DNA of 41,840 nucleotides from an uncultured Bacteroidales bacterium (GTDB lineage: Bacteria > Bacteroidota > Bacteroidia > Bacteroidales > Coprobacteraceae), in assembly GCA_949297285.1 (NCBI GenBank), contig CASFRL010000135.1, positions 1 through 41,840 of the forward strand, in the 5' to 3' direction. The notes beneath the pieces were generated by a model. That model was not told where the DNA came from. It saw only the letters and a list, made by a program, of their open reading frames with translations, and made no database searches. Made by a program: the position numbers and the translations under genes. This document shows, in pieces, positions 8,889 through 20,155 of the stretch. The stretch's first letter is position 1; every line of letters starts with the position of its first letter.

Positions 8889-10731
8889 CTGTAACAAGAT
8901 TTTGAATTATAAAGTTCTGCCGTTCCATCGTATTTTTCCCCATATAAAACTCTAACAGGTCTTGCACAAGGTCTTCTTTCTTGATCGAGACCTGATCGAG
9001 CCGCATATCCGGTCCTATAAAATGGCGGAATTCATCCGGAGAAATCTCTCCCAATCCTTTGAAACGGGTTATTTCTGCGCTGCTTCCGAGTTTTGCGATC
9101 GCTCCGACCCGCTCTTCCTCGGTATAGCAATAATATGTTTCTTTCTTATTTCTCACCCGGAAAAGAGGCGTTTGCAAGATAAAGACATGCCCTTTCTTGA
9201 TCAAATCGGGGAAAAATTGCAAAAAGAAGGTTATCAACAACAAGCGGATGTGCATACCGTCCACATCGGCATCTGTGGCAATGATGATCTTATTGTAGCG
9301 AAGCCCGTCCATTCCATCTTCGACGTTCAAAGCCGCTTGCAACAAGTTGAACTCTTCGTTTTCATACACCACTTTACGTGTCAGTCCATATGAATTCAAA
9401 GGTTTTCCCCGCAGACTGAATACAGCCTGAGTCTCTACATCCCGACTTTTAGTTATCGAACCGGTTGCCGAATCTCCCTCGGTAATAAAGATACTCGACT
9501 GGTCGATATTGTCGCCCTTTGTATCATTGTAATGCACCCGGCAATCACGTAACTTCTTATTATGAAGATTCGATTTCTTTGCACGCTCCCTGGCCAGTTT
9601 GGTAACTCCGGCAATTGCTTTCCGTTCTTTTTCCGATTCCAGAATCTTTTTTAACAGGGCCTCTGCCGTTTCGGTATTCTTATGCAGATAGTTATCGAGT
9701 TCTTTCTTCAAGAAATCACCGATAAACTTACTCACCGACGGTCCGTCGGGTCCCATGTCGCGGGAGCCGAGTTTCGTTTTTGTCTGTGACTCAAAAACCG
9801 GTTCCTCGACCTTAATGCTCAAAGCGGCAACAATTCCGTTACGAATATCGGAATAATCGAAATTCTTATTGTAAAACTCCTTTATCGTACGGGACGAAGC
9901 CTCACGAAAAGCGGTTTGATGGGTTCCGCCCTGTGTCGTATGTTGTCCGTTAACAAACGAATAGTACTCTTCTCCATATTGGTTGATATGGGTAATCACC
10001 ACTTCTATGTCGTCGCCCTTCAAGTGAATAACCGGGTAAAGCGGTTCTGCGGTCATCTTTTCGTTCAACAAATCGACAAGTCCGTTTTTCGAATAAAAAC
10101 GACGGCCATTAAACAGAATCGTCAAGCCGGAATTAAGATAGACATAATTTTTCAGCAACGACTCGATAAAATCATCTTTGTATTTATACCCTTTAAATAT
10201 GGTTTCATCGGGAACAAAGCGCACAAATGTTCCGTTTTCCTCCGAAGTCTGCGTTTCGGGAAAATCGGTCGCGACATTTCCCTGATTATACAAAATCGAT
10301 TTGCACAATCCATCACGATAAGAGCAGATATAAAACTCGGTAGACAAAGCATTTACGGCCTTTATTCCGACTCCGTTCAGCCCTACCGATTTTTTAAAAG
10401 CCTTCGAATCATACTTGGCACCGGTATTCATCTTGGAAGAGACATCTTTCACCTTATCCAAGGGGATTCCACGCCCGTAATCCCTTACGGTCACAGATAC
10501 TTCGTCGATATTCACGACAATCTGTTTCCCGTACCCCATCATATACTCATCTATTGCATTATCAAGCACCTCTTTAAGAAGCACATAGATACCATCATCG
10601 GCATGTGTGCCATCTCCCAGTTTACCGATATACATACCGGGGCGCCGGCGAATGTGTTCTTTCCAATCAAGTGTTCGTATTGTATCCGAACCATACTCAA
10701 GTTCGGAGACAGAAGTTATATTTTCATCCAT
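8872..10731 (-). CDS. parE: DNA topoisomerase IV subunit B
   Basis: The ATPase subunit of a type IIA topoisomerase that decatenates chromosomes; 619 residues. The GHKL ATP-binding region includes [20 protein letters not shown] and [17 protein letters not shown], and the nucleotide loop [11 protein letters not shown]. The TOPRIM domain has [10 protein letters not shown] with Glu418 and the [10 protein letters not shown] acidic cluster. The EGDSATGS spelling and the short insertion pattern differ from gyrB at 16.7-18.7 kb (EGDSAGGT), which argues for ParE. The partner subunit parC is not in the window. A -7 promoter element lies about 40 bases upstream. The 3' end overlaps coaD. Confidence 0.92.
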   Translation of the reverse strand: MDENITSVSELEYGSDTIRTLDWKEHIRRRPGMYIGKLGDGTHADDGIYVLLKEVLDNAIDEYMMGYGKQIVVNIDEVSVTVRDYGRGIPLDKVKDVSSKMNTGAKYDSKAFKKSVGLNGVGIKAVNALSTEFYICSYRDGLCKSILYNQGNVATDFPETQTSEENGTFVRFVPDETIFKGYKYKDDFIESLLKNYVYLNSGLTILFNGRRFYSKNGLVDLLNEKMTAEPLYPVIHLKGDDIEVVITHINQYGEEYYSFVNGQHTTQGGTHQTAFREASSRTIKEFYNKNFDYSDIRNGIVAALSIKVEEPVFESQTKTKLGSRDMGPDGPSVSKFIGDFLKKELDNYLHKNTETAEALLKKILESEKERKAIAGVTKLARERAKKSNLHNKKLRDCRVHYNDTKGDNIDQSSIFITEGDSATGSITKSRDVETQAVFSLRGKPLNSYGLTRKVVYENEEFNLLQAALNVEDGMDGLRYNKIIIATDADVDGMHIRLLLITFFLQFFPDLIKKGHVFILQTPLFRVRNKKETYYCYTEEERVGAIAKLGSSAEITRFKGLGEISPDEFRHFIGPDMRLDQVSIKKEDLVQDLLEFYMGKNTMERQNFIIQNLVTDEDLS

Positions 10732-10770
10732 AGTAAAACTTCCATTTCACGCTTTAATTTTCGTATTACA

Positions 10771-10778
10771 CAAAGATA
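10771..10778 (-). promoter_or_regulatory. Promoter -7 element for parE-coaD-S41
   Basis: On the minus strand TATCTTTG matches TAnnTTTG, 40 bases before the parE start. The -33 region is not clear. The 117 bases between the PHP phosphatase gene and parE hold no gene. Confidence 0.5.
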
Positions 10779-10848
10779 ATGCGAAATTATGAATTATCCG
10801 AAATATCAAAAGCACAAATCGTTTAAGTAATTTATTGAAAATTATGCC

Positions 10849-11691
10849 TTATAAGGGAGCGATCTCAACATCGATCCACTTACCTTTGGAAAGCTGGCGC
10901 ACATGTGTAAACCCTTCGACAAGCATCTCTTTCAAAGCGTCGAAACGTCCGTCATTGACAAGAGCGGGGAAGTGAGTATCTGCATTAACGACTACCGGTA
11001 TCTGCAAGGTGCGAATTAAACCGAAATGCTCCCTGTTCGGGAAAAACAGACGCTTACTTTGCCAGGCTTTCGTATTTATCTCGATCATGCATTTCTTTTG
11101 AGCAATAAACTCGAAATATTCCCGTACCCGTTTCTTATACCAAGGTTCTTGCGTAATGCCGGGAAGAAACGATGACGCATTCATCGACACTTTATCGGCA
11201 TGTCCCACAAAATCGAAACCGCCGGTATCGATCATCCGCATCATTGTTTCGAAATAAAACTCTACCAATTTCCGAATATCTCCACCAAAATAGCGAAAAA
11301 CCGTCTCTTTGAATTGTTCGGGCTCTGTATCAATATCGATATACTTATCTCCTACTTTCAAGAAATGAACCGAACCGATACGATAATCTAAAGGCAGTTC
11401 CTGAAAAAAAGGTAATGCCGGATTATATTCCGGTCCTAAATAATCGATCTCAAGCCCGCAATAGACCTCGATATCCGGTTGATATTTCTTTTTTATCGCA
11501 TAAACCTCATCTACGTAAGCCGAGAGATTCTCCTGCTTCATATTCCAACAGGTATCGAAAGGGACAGGGGCATGAGACGATACCCCATAAGACGAAAAAC
11601 CTTGCCTGACAGCCTCTTTCACAAAATCCTCAATCGGTGCCGCCCCATCACAATAAGAACTGTGGGTGTGATAATTCGTACGGTTATTCAT
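10849..11691 (-). CDS. PHP-domain histidinol-phosphatase family protein
   Basis: A 280-residue cytoplasmic phosphoesterase of the PHP superfamily, most like histidinol-phosphatase HisJ/HisK, which removes phosphate from L-histidinol phosphate. The N-terminus NYHTHSSYCDG supplies metal-ligand His8 and His10. GVSSHAPVPFDTCWNMKQEN, then YCGLEIDYLG (metal-binding Glu region), DFVGHADKVSMN and the C-terminal VVNADTHFP follow as in this family. No other histidine-biosynthesis gene is nearby, so a role on another phosphate monoester cannot be excluded. The start ATG is clear, and RNase R lies 30 bases upstream in the same direction, so the two may be co-transcribed. Confidence 0.85.
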   Translation of the reverse strand: MNNRTNYHTHSSYCDGAAPIEDFVKEAVRQGFSSYGVSSHAPVPFDTCWNMKQENLSAYVDEVYAIKKKYQPDIEVYCGLEIDYLGPEYNPALPFFQELPLDYRIGSVHFLKVGDKYIDIDTEPEQFKETVFRYFGGDIRKLVEFYFETMMRMIDTGGFDFVGHADKVSMNASSFLPGITQEPWYKKRVREYFEFIAQKKCMIEINTKAWQSKRLFFPNREHFGLIRTLQIPVVVNADTHFPALVNDGRFDALKEMLVEGFTHVRQLSKGKWIDVEIAPL

Positions 11692-11720
11692 AATAAAATA
11701 ATTAGGTCGCTACAATAACG

Positions 11721-13874
11721 CTATTTTGTTTTAACCAGAGCAAAATCGACTTGCTTCTTTTCCATATCTACCCGGGCAATTTGTATGCGGATAGGATCGC
11801 CTAAACGATAAATTTTATGGGAAGAACGCCCGACTACACAATAATTCTTTTCATCAAATTCATAATAGTCATCATCCAAATCCCGCATCGGGACAAGCCC
11901 TTCACATTTATTTTCGTTAATTTCTACATAAAGGCCCCATTCCGTTACTCCGGAGATTACGCCTTCATACTCTTGCCCCAAACGTTCACTGAGAAATTCG
12001 GCCTGTTTGTATTTGATCGAGGCCCGTTCTGCACTGGCTGCCGTAAGCTCCATTTCCGAAGAGTGCTTACATGCCGACTCTAAACTTTTTACGTTTACGC
12101 TCCGGCCACCGGCCATATATTTTTCTAACAATCGGTGTACCATCATATCCGGATAACGACGTATCGGGGAGGTAAAATGTGTATAATATTCAAAAGCCAA
12201 ACCATAATGACCGATATTTTTGGTTGAATATTCGGCTTTTGCCATTGAACGTATAGCAACGGTCTCTATTAAATTCTCTTCTGGCTTATCTTTGATATTA
12301 TTCAATAAAGAATTGATCGAACGGGAGATCTGCCCTTTCGTACCATCGGTGCGAAGAGTATAGCCGAAACGGCGAATAAATGTAGCCATCGTATTCATCT
12401 TCTCCGGATCAGGCAGATCATGCACACGGTAAACAAAGGCTTTTGCCGTACGGTTACCCTCTACCTTACCGACCGATTCGGCAACGGTACGGTTGGCCAG
12501 AAGCATAAACTCCTCTACCAGTTTATTGGCCTCTTTCGAAATTTTGAAATAGACACTTAACGGTTTCCCGTGTTCATCGATCTCAAACTTTACCTCATAT
12601 CGGTCAAAATTGATAGACCCTTCTGCAAAACGTTTCTCCCTGAGTTTTTGAGCCAAATCATTTAACTTAAGAATCTCAAAGCTATAATCGCCTTTCCCGC
12701 TTTCTATGATCTCTTGAGCTTCTTCATACGTAAAACGACGGTCCGAACGGATGACCGTACGGGTAATATGAGAATGCAAAATTTCCGATTTTTCATTCAA
12801 CTCAAAAATGGCAGAGAAACAGAGTTTATCCTCATTCGGACGCAATGAACAAATCTGATTACACAACCGCTCAGGCAACATGGGAATAGTCCGGTCTACC
12901 AAATAAATCGAGGTGGCCCTCTTATAAGCCTCCTTATCGATTACACTACCCGGAGTCACATAATGCGTCACATCGGCAATATGTACACCGACCTCCCAAT
13001 TCCCGTTATTTAGCTGACGTATAGAAAGGGCATCATCAAAATCTTTCGCGTCGCGAGGATCGATCGTAAAAGTCGTCACACTTCTGAAGTCTTCCCGATC
13101 TTTCAAATCTTCTTTAGTAATGACATCACTTATTTTATCGGCGGCCTTCTCGACATTCTTCGGGTAAGTATAAGGTAATCCGAACTCGGCCAATATTGCG
13201 TGCATTTCTGTGTCATTATCTCCGGCCTTGCCCAAAACTGCGACAACTTCGCCATAAGGATTTTTAGCGCCATCAGGCCATTCGGTAATCGACACCAAGG
13301 CTTTTTCACCACTCTTTCCGCCTTTGAGTTTATCTAAAGGAATAAATATATCGTTGCCCAAAGAACGATTCTCGGTCAAAAGGAAAGCATATTGAGGTTT
13401 TACGTCCAGAATGCCGACAAAAGTCTGCGGCACACGTTCTATGATCTCGACAATCTCGGCTTCCATCTCCTGCTCCCGTTTACGTGTCCGATAGCAAATA
13501 TAGTTTACTTTATCGCCGGACATCGCCTTCAAAGAGTTCTCATCCGAGACCGGAATAGGATCGCCACCGTCGATCGGGACCACATGGTTTTTCCCGTTAC
13601 TCCTGCGTTCAAAAATTCCTTCATGCATTTTCTTATCGGCGACATGTTTATAACGTCCCCGATCTACCTCTATCAAAAAAGAGTCGGCCGTCAACTCCGC
13701 AAGGATGTTGGCAACGATCATTTTTTGAGGATCATTTTTAGCATCAACCGCCCGGGAAATCTGCTTATAATTATAAGGACGGCCGGGATTTTCATTAAAA
13801 AAGTTTCTGATCAACTGCTTTATCTTATCCTTCTTTACTCGAGGCTCTTCTTTTATTTTTTTTCTTTTTGACAT
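11721..13874 (-). CDS. rnr: Ribonuclease R
   Basis: A processive 3'-to-5' exoribonuclease (RNB family) that degrades structured RNA; about 717 residues from ATG at 13874 (MSKRKKIKEEP). An ATG two codons earlier is possible. Order: N-terminal winged-helix segment (FFNENPGRPYNYKQISRAVD), cold-shock OB folds (GIFERRSNGKNHVVPID), RNB catalytic domain with DPRDAKDFDDAL starting at Asp274 (the acidic cluster binding Mg2+), the signature HYGLAFEYYTHFTSPIRRYPDM, split over the expected region, and a C-terminal S1 domain (YEGVISGVTEWGLYVEINEN). It is shorter than E. coli RNase R because the Lys-rich tail is minimal. It is followed by the PHP phosphatase gene after 29 bases. Confidence 0.94.
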   Translation of the reverse strand: MSKRKKIKEEPRVKKDKIKQLIRNFFNENPGRPYNYKQISRAVDAKNDPQKMIVANILAELTADSFLIEVDRGRYKHVADKKMHEGIFERRSNGKNHVVPIDGGDPIPVSDENSLKAMSGDKVNYICYRTRKREQEMEAEIVEIIERVPQTFVGILDVKPQYAFLLTENRSLGNDIFIPLDKLKGGKSGEKALVSITEWPDGAKNPYGEVVAVLGKAGDNDTEMHAILAEFGLPYTYPKNVEKAADKISDVITKEDLKDREDFRSVTTFTIDPRDAKDFDDALSIRQLNNGNWEVGVHIADVTHYVTPGSVIDKEAYKRATSIYLVDRTIPMLPERLCNQICSLRPNEDKLCFSAIFELNEKSEILHSHITRTVIRSDRRFTYEEAQEIIESGKGDYSFEILKLNDLAQKLREKRFAEGSINFDRYEVKFEIDEHGKPLSVYFKISKEANKLVEEFMLLANRTVAESVGKVEGNRTAKAFVYRVHDLPDPEKMNTMATFIRRFGYTLRTDGTKGQISRSINSLLNNIKDKPEENLIETVAIRSMAKAEYSTKNIGHYGLAFEYYTHFTSPIRRYPDMMVHRLLEKYMAGGRSVNVKSLESACKHSSEMELTAASAERASIKYKQAEFLSERLGQEYEGVISGVTEWGLYVEINENKCEGLVPMRDLDDDYYEFDEKNYCVVGRSSHKIYRLGDPIRIQIARVDMEKKQVDFALVKTK

Positions 13875-14083
13875 ATACAACTCAATCTAAAATATTAGCA
13901 AAATATATCGTAACCGGCTTCACAGCCAATCACAACTACAAAGTAAGCAATATTTTAAGAAAAACCGTATATTTCTCTTGCCAAAGTAATTTAAGAATAA
14001 AGGAGCACGTTCAAAAGATGTTTTATAAATCGACTATCTCAACGACAAACATTCTTTATAAAAGGCAAAACGATTTCTCCCTC

Positions 14084-16528
14084 TTAGAAATCCATCATAT
14101 CACCTTCATAATCCATCTCTCTATCCGGTTGGCGTTTGTTGGGTTTGTTATCGCCATTTTTCCCGAACATGTACGTCAAAGTCAGATTTACACTGCGACC
14201 GCCCCAGCGCGAACGGCTTTCCTGGTAGAAGTTATCACCCCATGATATATTCTTCCGTCCACGCGAGTCGAGCAAATCTCTACCGGACAACGCAATAGAG
14301 AACTTACGTGAGAAGAAACTCTTGCGAATACCGGCATCTAACGAATAATTAGGGCTGCGTTCTCCTTGGGCGATGAGCTGTTTTGCATTATAATTACCGG
14401 TAATCTGTGCCGAGAAGTTTTTGGGGAGTATCAAATTAGCCATAATTCGGGCATTCCACGTGAAGTTATTCTCTCCGTCATAGTGCATCGTAGAAGCCAC
14501 CCCGTGACTATCGACGTAGGTATAGTCGAAATCATTGAGCTGCTGATAATACATATTTACCGTAGAAGTCAGATTTAAGTAATTAAACAACCGATTCTTG
14601 GCGACCAACTCCAAACCGGCATTCTGCATCTTGGTAACATTTTCGTACGTAGAATACATAACCGGCTCTTCGAAGTAACGCACTTGCTGTATCACATCAT
14701 TCGTCTTACGATAATAAAGCGAAGCCGACAGGGTATGAGCATCCCAATTCTTTATATAATTCAACTCTACGGCATGAGCAAACTCAGGGTTCAAATTCGG
14801 ATTACCATACGAAATACTCGTCGAGTCGGTCACATTTCTGAAGGCATTTATCTGCCGTCCACGCGGACGATTTACCCGGCTGGTATAATTAACTTGAAGT
14901 TCATTGCCTTTAGGCAAGCTATACGATAAAAACATACTCGGATACAGATGCCAATATTCACGTACCTGATCCGGAGTTTGCACATTATACGGGCGGCTTA
15001 CGGTCTCATAACGCATATATTCGCCTCTCACGCCGGCCTGAAAGCTAAAGTTATCGATCTTACCGGAGAACGTACCATACAACGCCTGAATATTCTCCTT
15101 ATACGTAAAATCGTTGTTTAAAGACTCCTGTGGTTTCAGATGGTCCATGTCCGGGCCTTCCAAGGTATAGACATTGTCGCCTCTGGAATTGATGTTTCCT
15201 TTATATCCGGCTTCAATCTTAAACCGATCGGATATTTGATTGCTATAATCGGCCTGAAACTCCCATCGTTGATGGGTATTATCCTCATCTTGCTTTTGCG
15301 CAGACTCTTGCCATAAATCTTTTACCAGACTGTTCTGGGTAAAAACATTCGTCTCATCCCGGTTCATCTGGAAATAATTGGCATACAGCCTCAGATCATG
15401 ATTCTTGCCAAACAAGTGCGTATAGTCGAACATTACTCCCCAATTACGATTGCCGCCATTTTCATCCGACCACCGTTCCCGTGTCAGAGCGCCAAAACCA
15501 TCTTTCGAAGTAAGTGTCGTTTTACTGTCTCCCGAACCGAACATCCCCATAAAAGAAAGGCCGACATCATCTTTCCGAGAAATATGGTACGTCGCTCCAC
15601 CTCGCAAAAAGACTCCGAGACGATTCATATCGCCTTTGTTGTTCTGATTAAGAATCGTCGTGTCGGTTCCCTGCCATGATTCTCGATAAGTATCACTGCT
15701 GTTATTAAATTGCATATAACGGATACCTACATTTGCGTATGCATCGATTTTCGACGAATTATAATTTATATTTCCCGAACCGTTTACTCCACCAAACGTA
15801 TTTGCTCCAACTGCAACACTTCCGTAATAACCGGCTTTGCGGTCTTTTTTCAATACCAAGTTGATGATTCCGGCAGAGCCTTCAGGGCTGAATTTCGAAG
15901 ATGGGTTGGTGATAACTTCTATGCTCTCTATACTCCCGGCCGGCATCTGTTCCAATATTTGGGCACGGTTATCTTCTGTCAATCCGGACGGCTTACCATT
16001 GATCCAAACTTCAACGTTCGAATTATTCCGAAGCGAAATATTCCCCTCATTATCGACATCCACAGAAGGAATATTCTGCAACGCTTCCGATACCGAACCA
16101 CCGGCAGCAGAAATATTTTGATCGACATCGAAAACTCGTCGGTCGACTTCAAACCGCATCTGTGATTTCTGGCCGACGACCTCAACGGCCTTCAACGTCT
16201 GGGTATCAGTCGATAACTTCAGCGTCTTCAAATCGATAACCGGAGTCTTGGACGTAACTGATACCGGAAATTCTAACGTTTTATATCCCACAAAACTGAT
16301 TCTCAACTTATAAGTTCCATTTTTGACATTTGTTATCAAAAACATTCCTTTTTCATTGGAAGTGACTGTTTTCATCGGAGTTTTAGAGGATGCAGAAAAC
16401 AACGAAACAGTGGCAAAATCGATAATTTGCTTCGTTTCGTTGTCAATGAGACGGCCTTTTATCGTTGCCGCCGAAAAAGTTGCAATCGTCACCCAGACGA
16501 AAACAACTGACAATAAGCATTTTTTCAT
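14084..16528 (-). CDS. Outer-membrane beta-barrel family protein (TonB-receptor-like)
   Basis: An 814-residue outer-membrane protein with a Sec signal peptide (MKKCLLSVVFVWVTIATFSA). Residues ~22-105 form a carboxypeptidase regulatory-like Ig fold (IKGRLIDNETKQIIDFATVS). A plug-like domain follows (SVSEALQNIPSVDVDNEGNI, PAGSIESIEVITNPSSKFSP, EGSAGIINLVLKK). The rest is an aromatic-rich barrel of the OMP_b-brl_3 type, ending in a Gly/Asn/Arg-rich acidic tail (after TYMFGKN) instead of a usual terminal Phe strand. No SusD partner or TonB box is evident, so it is likely not a SusC-type glycan importer. The ligand is unknown. It stands alone, 200 bases from rnr and 200 bases from gyrB. Confidence 0.85.
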   Translation of the reverse strand: MKKCLLSVVFVWVTIATFSAATIKGRLIDNETKQIIDFATVSLFSASSKTPMKTVTSNEKGMFLITNVKNGTYKLRISFVGYKTLEFPVSVTSKTPVIDLKTLKLSTDTQTLKAVEVVGQKSQMRFEVDRRVFDVDQNISAAGGSVSEALQNIPSVDVDNEGNISLRNNSNVEVWINGKPSGLTEDNRAQILEQMPAGSIESIEVITNPSSKFSPEGSAGIINLVLKKDRKAGYYGSVAVGANTFGGVNGSGNINYNSSKIDAYANVGIRYMQFNNSSDTYRESWQGTDTTILNQNNKGDMNRLGVFLRGGATYHISRKDDVGLSFMGMFGSGDSKTTLTSKDGFGALTRERWSDENGGNRNWGVMFDYTHLFGKNHDLRLYANYFQMNRDETNVFTQNSLVKDLWQESAQKQDEDNTHQRWEFQADYSNQISDRFKIEAGYKGNINSRGDNVYTLEGPDMDHLKPQESLNNDFTYKENIQALYGTFSGKIDNFSFQAGVRGEYMRYETVSRPYNVQTPDQVREYWHLYPSMFLSYSLPKGNELQVNYTSRVNRPRGRQINAFRNVTDSTSISYGNPNLNPEFAHAVELNYIKNWDAHTLSASLYYRKTNDVIQQVRYFEEPVMYSTYENVTKMQNAGLELVAKNRLFNYLNLTSTVNMYYQQLNDFDYTYVDSHGVASTMHYDGENNFTWNARIMANLILPKNFSAQITGNYNAKQLIAQGERSPNYSLDAGIRKSFFSRKFSIALSGRDLLDSRGRKNISWGDNFYQESRSRWGGRSVNLTLTYMFGKNGDNKPNKRQPDREMDYEGDMMDF

Positions 16529-16658
16529 TGAGGATGTTTCTTTTTTTATTACGCATATTAAGACTTCTTCTCATAAAAAGAGTTTAATCGGGCAAAGAGC
16601 GGTTTTCTATATTCTTAACATATTATAGGATACGATATAATTTTATTTTTACTTTCTC

Positions 16659-16701
16659 AAAAAAAACAGTCTGTACAAGAATCATATGCTTATACAGACT
16701 G
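16659..16701 (-). terminator. Intrinsic terminator of gyrB
   Basis: On the minus strand CAGTCTGTA pairs with TACAGACTG (9 bp), followed by eight T residues. It begins about 25 bases after the gyrB stop codon. Confidence 0.85.
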
Positions 16702-16725
16702 CCATAAGTTTATTTCCTACAATAA

Positions 16726-18702
<1,977 letters not shown>

Positions 18703-18756
18703 TTAATTTGGTTTTTTGCTATTCAATCCCTTTCTCAGGTAATCTTCAAAAGCAAA

Positions 18757-18764
18757 CAAAGTTA
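18757..18764 (-). promoter_or_regulatory. Promoter -7 element for gyrB
   Basis: On the minus strand TAACTTTG matches TAnnTTTG, 76 bases before the gyrB ATG; the -33 box is not clear. The 313 bases between gyrB and the tRNA gene hold this element, a terminator for the tRNA unit, and a widely spaced inverted repeat (ATTCAATCCC at 18721 and GGGATTGAAT at 18854). No gene is visible there. Confidence 0.5.
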
Positions 18765-18955
18765 GCAAAAATCCCGGAGAGGTAAAAATTTCAAAACGCT
18801 TTTTTATAAATATCCGCTATTATTTCCGATAAAGACAAAAAGCTAACAAAGAGGGGATTGAATCCTTGTCTCAGGTCAAACAAATGCTTGCTGTTTTCTA
18901 TCCTAAAAAGAAGCATTTACAAAAAAAATCGAGACGAAAAGAGTTTTTTATATAC

Positions 18956-18983
18956 AAAAAAACCGAATACGTTTTGTATTCGG
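18956..18983 (-). terminator. Terminator of the tRNA-Glu/rpsT unit
   Basis: On the minus strand an 8-bp perfect stem (CCGAATAC with GTATTCGG, 5-base loop) is followed by a seven-base T-run. It starts 12 bases past the tRNA 3' end, so it closes the tRNA-rpsT-tRNA transcript. Confidence 0.8.
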
Positions 18984-18994
18984 AAATCTTTCGG

Positions 18995-19066
18995 TAGCCC
19001 ATAGGGGAATCGAACCCCTCTTTCAAGAATGAAAATCTTGCGTCCTAGCCGATAGACGAATGGGCC
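18995..19066 (-). tRNA. tRNA-Glu (anticodon TTC), distal copy
   Basis: 72 bases fold as a standard cloverleaf. The acceptor is GGCCCAT with ATGGGCT, the D arm is GTCT/GGAC, the anticodon stem is CAAGA/TCTTG with loop TTTTCAT (anticodon TTC), and the T arm is AGGGG-TTCGATT-CCCCT. CCA is not encoded. The sequence is identical to the copy at 19412-19483. It lies downstream of rpsT and upstream of a terminator. Confidence 0.97.
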
Positions 19067-19121
19067 ATCTATATTAAGGAGCGGGGATAACGCCGACCCC
19101 TTTTCCACTTAAATGTTCAAA

Positions 19122-19373
19122 TTAGAGTTTGTTGATGTACAAAGCCAATTTAGACTTCAAGTTGCTGGCTTTGTTTTTGTGAATAACATTTTTCTTAGCC
19201 AACTTGTCGAGCATCGAACTAACTTTTACATACAATGCAGAAGCATCTTCTTTTACTGTAATAGTACGCAATTTACGAACAGCATTTCTTGCAGTCTTTG
19301 CATAATATCTATTACGCAATTTTTTCGTTTCTGTTTGTCTTATTCTCTTAATTGATGATTTATGATTTGCCAT
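19122..19373 (-). CDS. rpsT: 30S ribosomal protein S20
   Basis: An 83-residue basic protein that binds 16S rRNA in the small subunit. The start [20 protein letters not shown] is the standard S20 opening, and [20 protein letters not shown] is the usual C-terminal helix. The gene sits between two identical tRNA-Glu genes on the same strand. The only good promoter found is upstream of the first tRNA, so rpsT mRNA is probably released from a mixed tRNA-mRNA transcript by tRNA processing. Length is normal for the family. Confidence 0.97.
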   Translation of the reverse strand: MANHKSSIKRIRQTETKKLRNRYYAKTARNAVRKLRTITVKEDASALYVKVSSMLDKLAKKNVIHKNKASNLKSKLALYINKL

Positions 19374-19411
19374 TCAATTAATCTCCCTTATTTTTATTCG
19401 TTTATATTTAG

Positions 19412-19483
19412 TAGCCCATAGGGGAATCGAACCCCTCTTTCAAGAATGAAAATCTTGCGTCCTAGCCGATAGACGAATGGGCC
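19412..19483 (-). tRNA. tRNA-Glu (anticodon TTC), promoter-proximal copy
   Basis: The same 72-base cloverleaf as at 18995-19066, base for base, with anticodon TTC. It is the first gene after the promoter near 19540-19570 and lies 38 bases before the rpsT start. CCA is not encoded. A G1-U72 wobble closes the acceptor in both copies. Confidence 0.97.
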
Positions 19484-19539
19484 ATCTATCTAAGCCCCTT
19501 TTGCTTAAACAAATAGGGGGTTTTCTTAAAATGCGAGTG

Positions 19540-19570
19540 CAAATATAGAGCGGTTTTTTGAATTGGCAAA
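19540..19570 (-). promoter_or_regulatory. Promoter of the tRNA-Glu/rpsT/tRNA-Glu unit
   Basis: On the minus strand TTTG (19570-19567) and TATATTTG (19547-19540) are separated by 19 bases, both exact matches to the Bacteroidota consensus. The tRNA 5' end is 57 bases downstream. The leader contains a possible hairpin (GCCCC with GGGGG). Confidence 0.75.
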
Positions 19571-19654
19571 ATATTTACACAAAAAATATCGATCAAAATG
19601 GCACTTTCAAGCTTTTTCAAGTTCTATTCTGAAAGTTTTTTTGTGATACAAGGC

Positions 19655-20074
19655 TTAATCTGAGTACGATTTATTAGCTTTTTGACGCTTCATCTCGCTC
19701 AAATGCAGATCAAGGGCTCTGACAGAAATGACAATTTCTACTATCGATATTCCCAAAGAACAAATCAAACTCAACAGGGATATGGCAAAAACCGATACGG
19801 CAAAAGTCTGAAACCCCACATAAACCAGAAACATACACAAGACACTGAGCAAAAGGCTCACGATTCCCAAAATCTGCATTGTCCGAATCAAAGATAAGCG
19901 CCTGCGTAAATTATCGATCTGGGCAGCCGTTATCCGGGTCGGATGCAAATCATAATCGCCTTTCAAGGTACGCACGACCTGAGCATACGAAAGAAAACGG
20001 TTGGTATAGGCCAACATAATCAATGAAACCGCCGAAAACAATAATGAAGGCGTAGTTAATGTAAGTTCTCCCAT
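19655..20074 (-). CDS. DUF2721 family membrane protein
   Basis: About 139 residues from ATG at 20074 (MGELTLTTPSLLFSAVSLIM); an ATG seven codons earlier (20095) is possible. There are three hydrophobic segments: one at the N-terminus, and two closely spaced ones in the second half (TMQILGIVSLLLSVLCMFLV and the following FAVSVFAISLLSLICSLGIS region). Between the first and second lies a basic stretch (TAAQIDNLRRRLSLIR). This matches the DUF2721 family, whose function is unknown. It is transcribed away from recO, with the two starts about 80 bases apart, so the pair is divergent. Confidence 0.75.
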   Translation of the reverse strand: MGELTLTTPSLLFSAVSLIMLAYTNRFLSYAQVVRTLKGDYDLHPTRITAAQIDNLRRRLSLIRTMQILGIVSLLLSVLCMFLVYVGFQTFAVSVFAISLLSLICSLGISIVEIVISVRALDLHLSEMKRQKANKSYSD

Positions 20075-20119
20075 GACAAATTTTACAATAATCACTAACA
20101 GTTTTATACAAGAATACGT

Positions 20120-20127
20120 TATTTTTG
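20120..20127 (+). promoter_or_regulatory. Promoter -7 element for recO
   Basis: TATTTTTG followed by C matches TAnnTTTG, 28 bases before the recO ATG. The -33 region is not a clear match. Confidence 0.5.
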
Positions 20128-20155
20128 CGGAAATACAAAATTCCGAAACCGAAAT

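Noticed and set aside
9916-10779. Open frame of 287 codons on the plus strand
   Set aside because: It is antisense to parE, whose domains are clear. The translation shows no recognisable motif and its composition looks like a reverse-frame shadow.
14084-16528. Possible SusC-type glycan importer forming a polysaccharide utilisation locus
   Set aside because: No SusD-like lipoprotein or glycoside hydrolase is next to it, and the barrel resembles the OMP_b-brl_3 type, not SusC.
18721-18863. Inverted repeat ATTCAATCCC / GGGATTGAAT with 123 bases between arms
   Set aside because: Ten-base arms this far apart in AT-rich DNA can occur by chance. No recombinase gene is nearby, so an invertible promoter is not supported.
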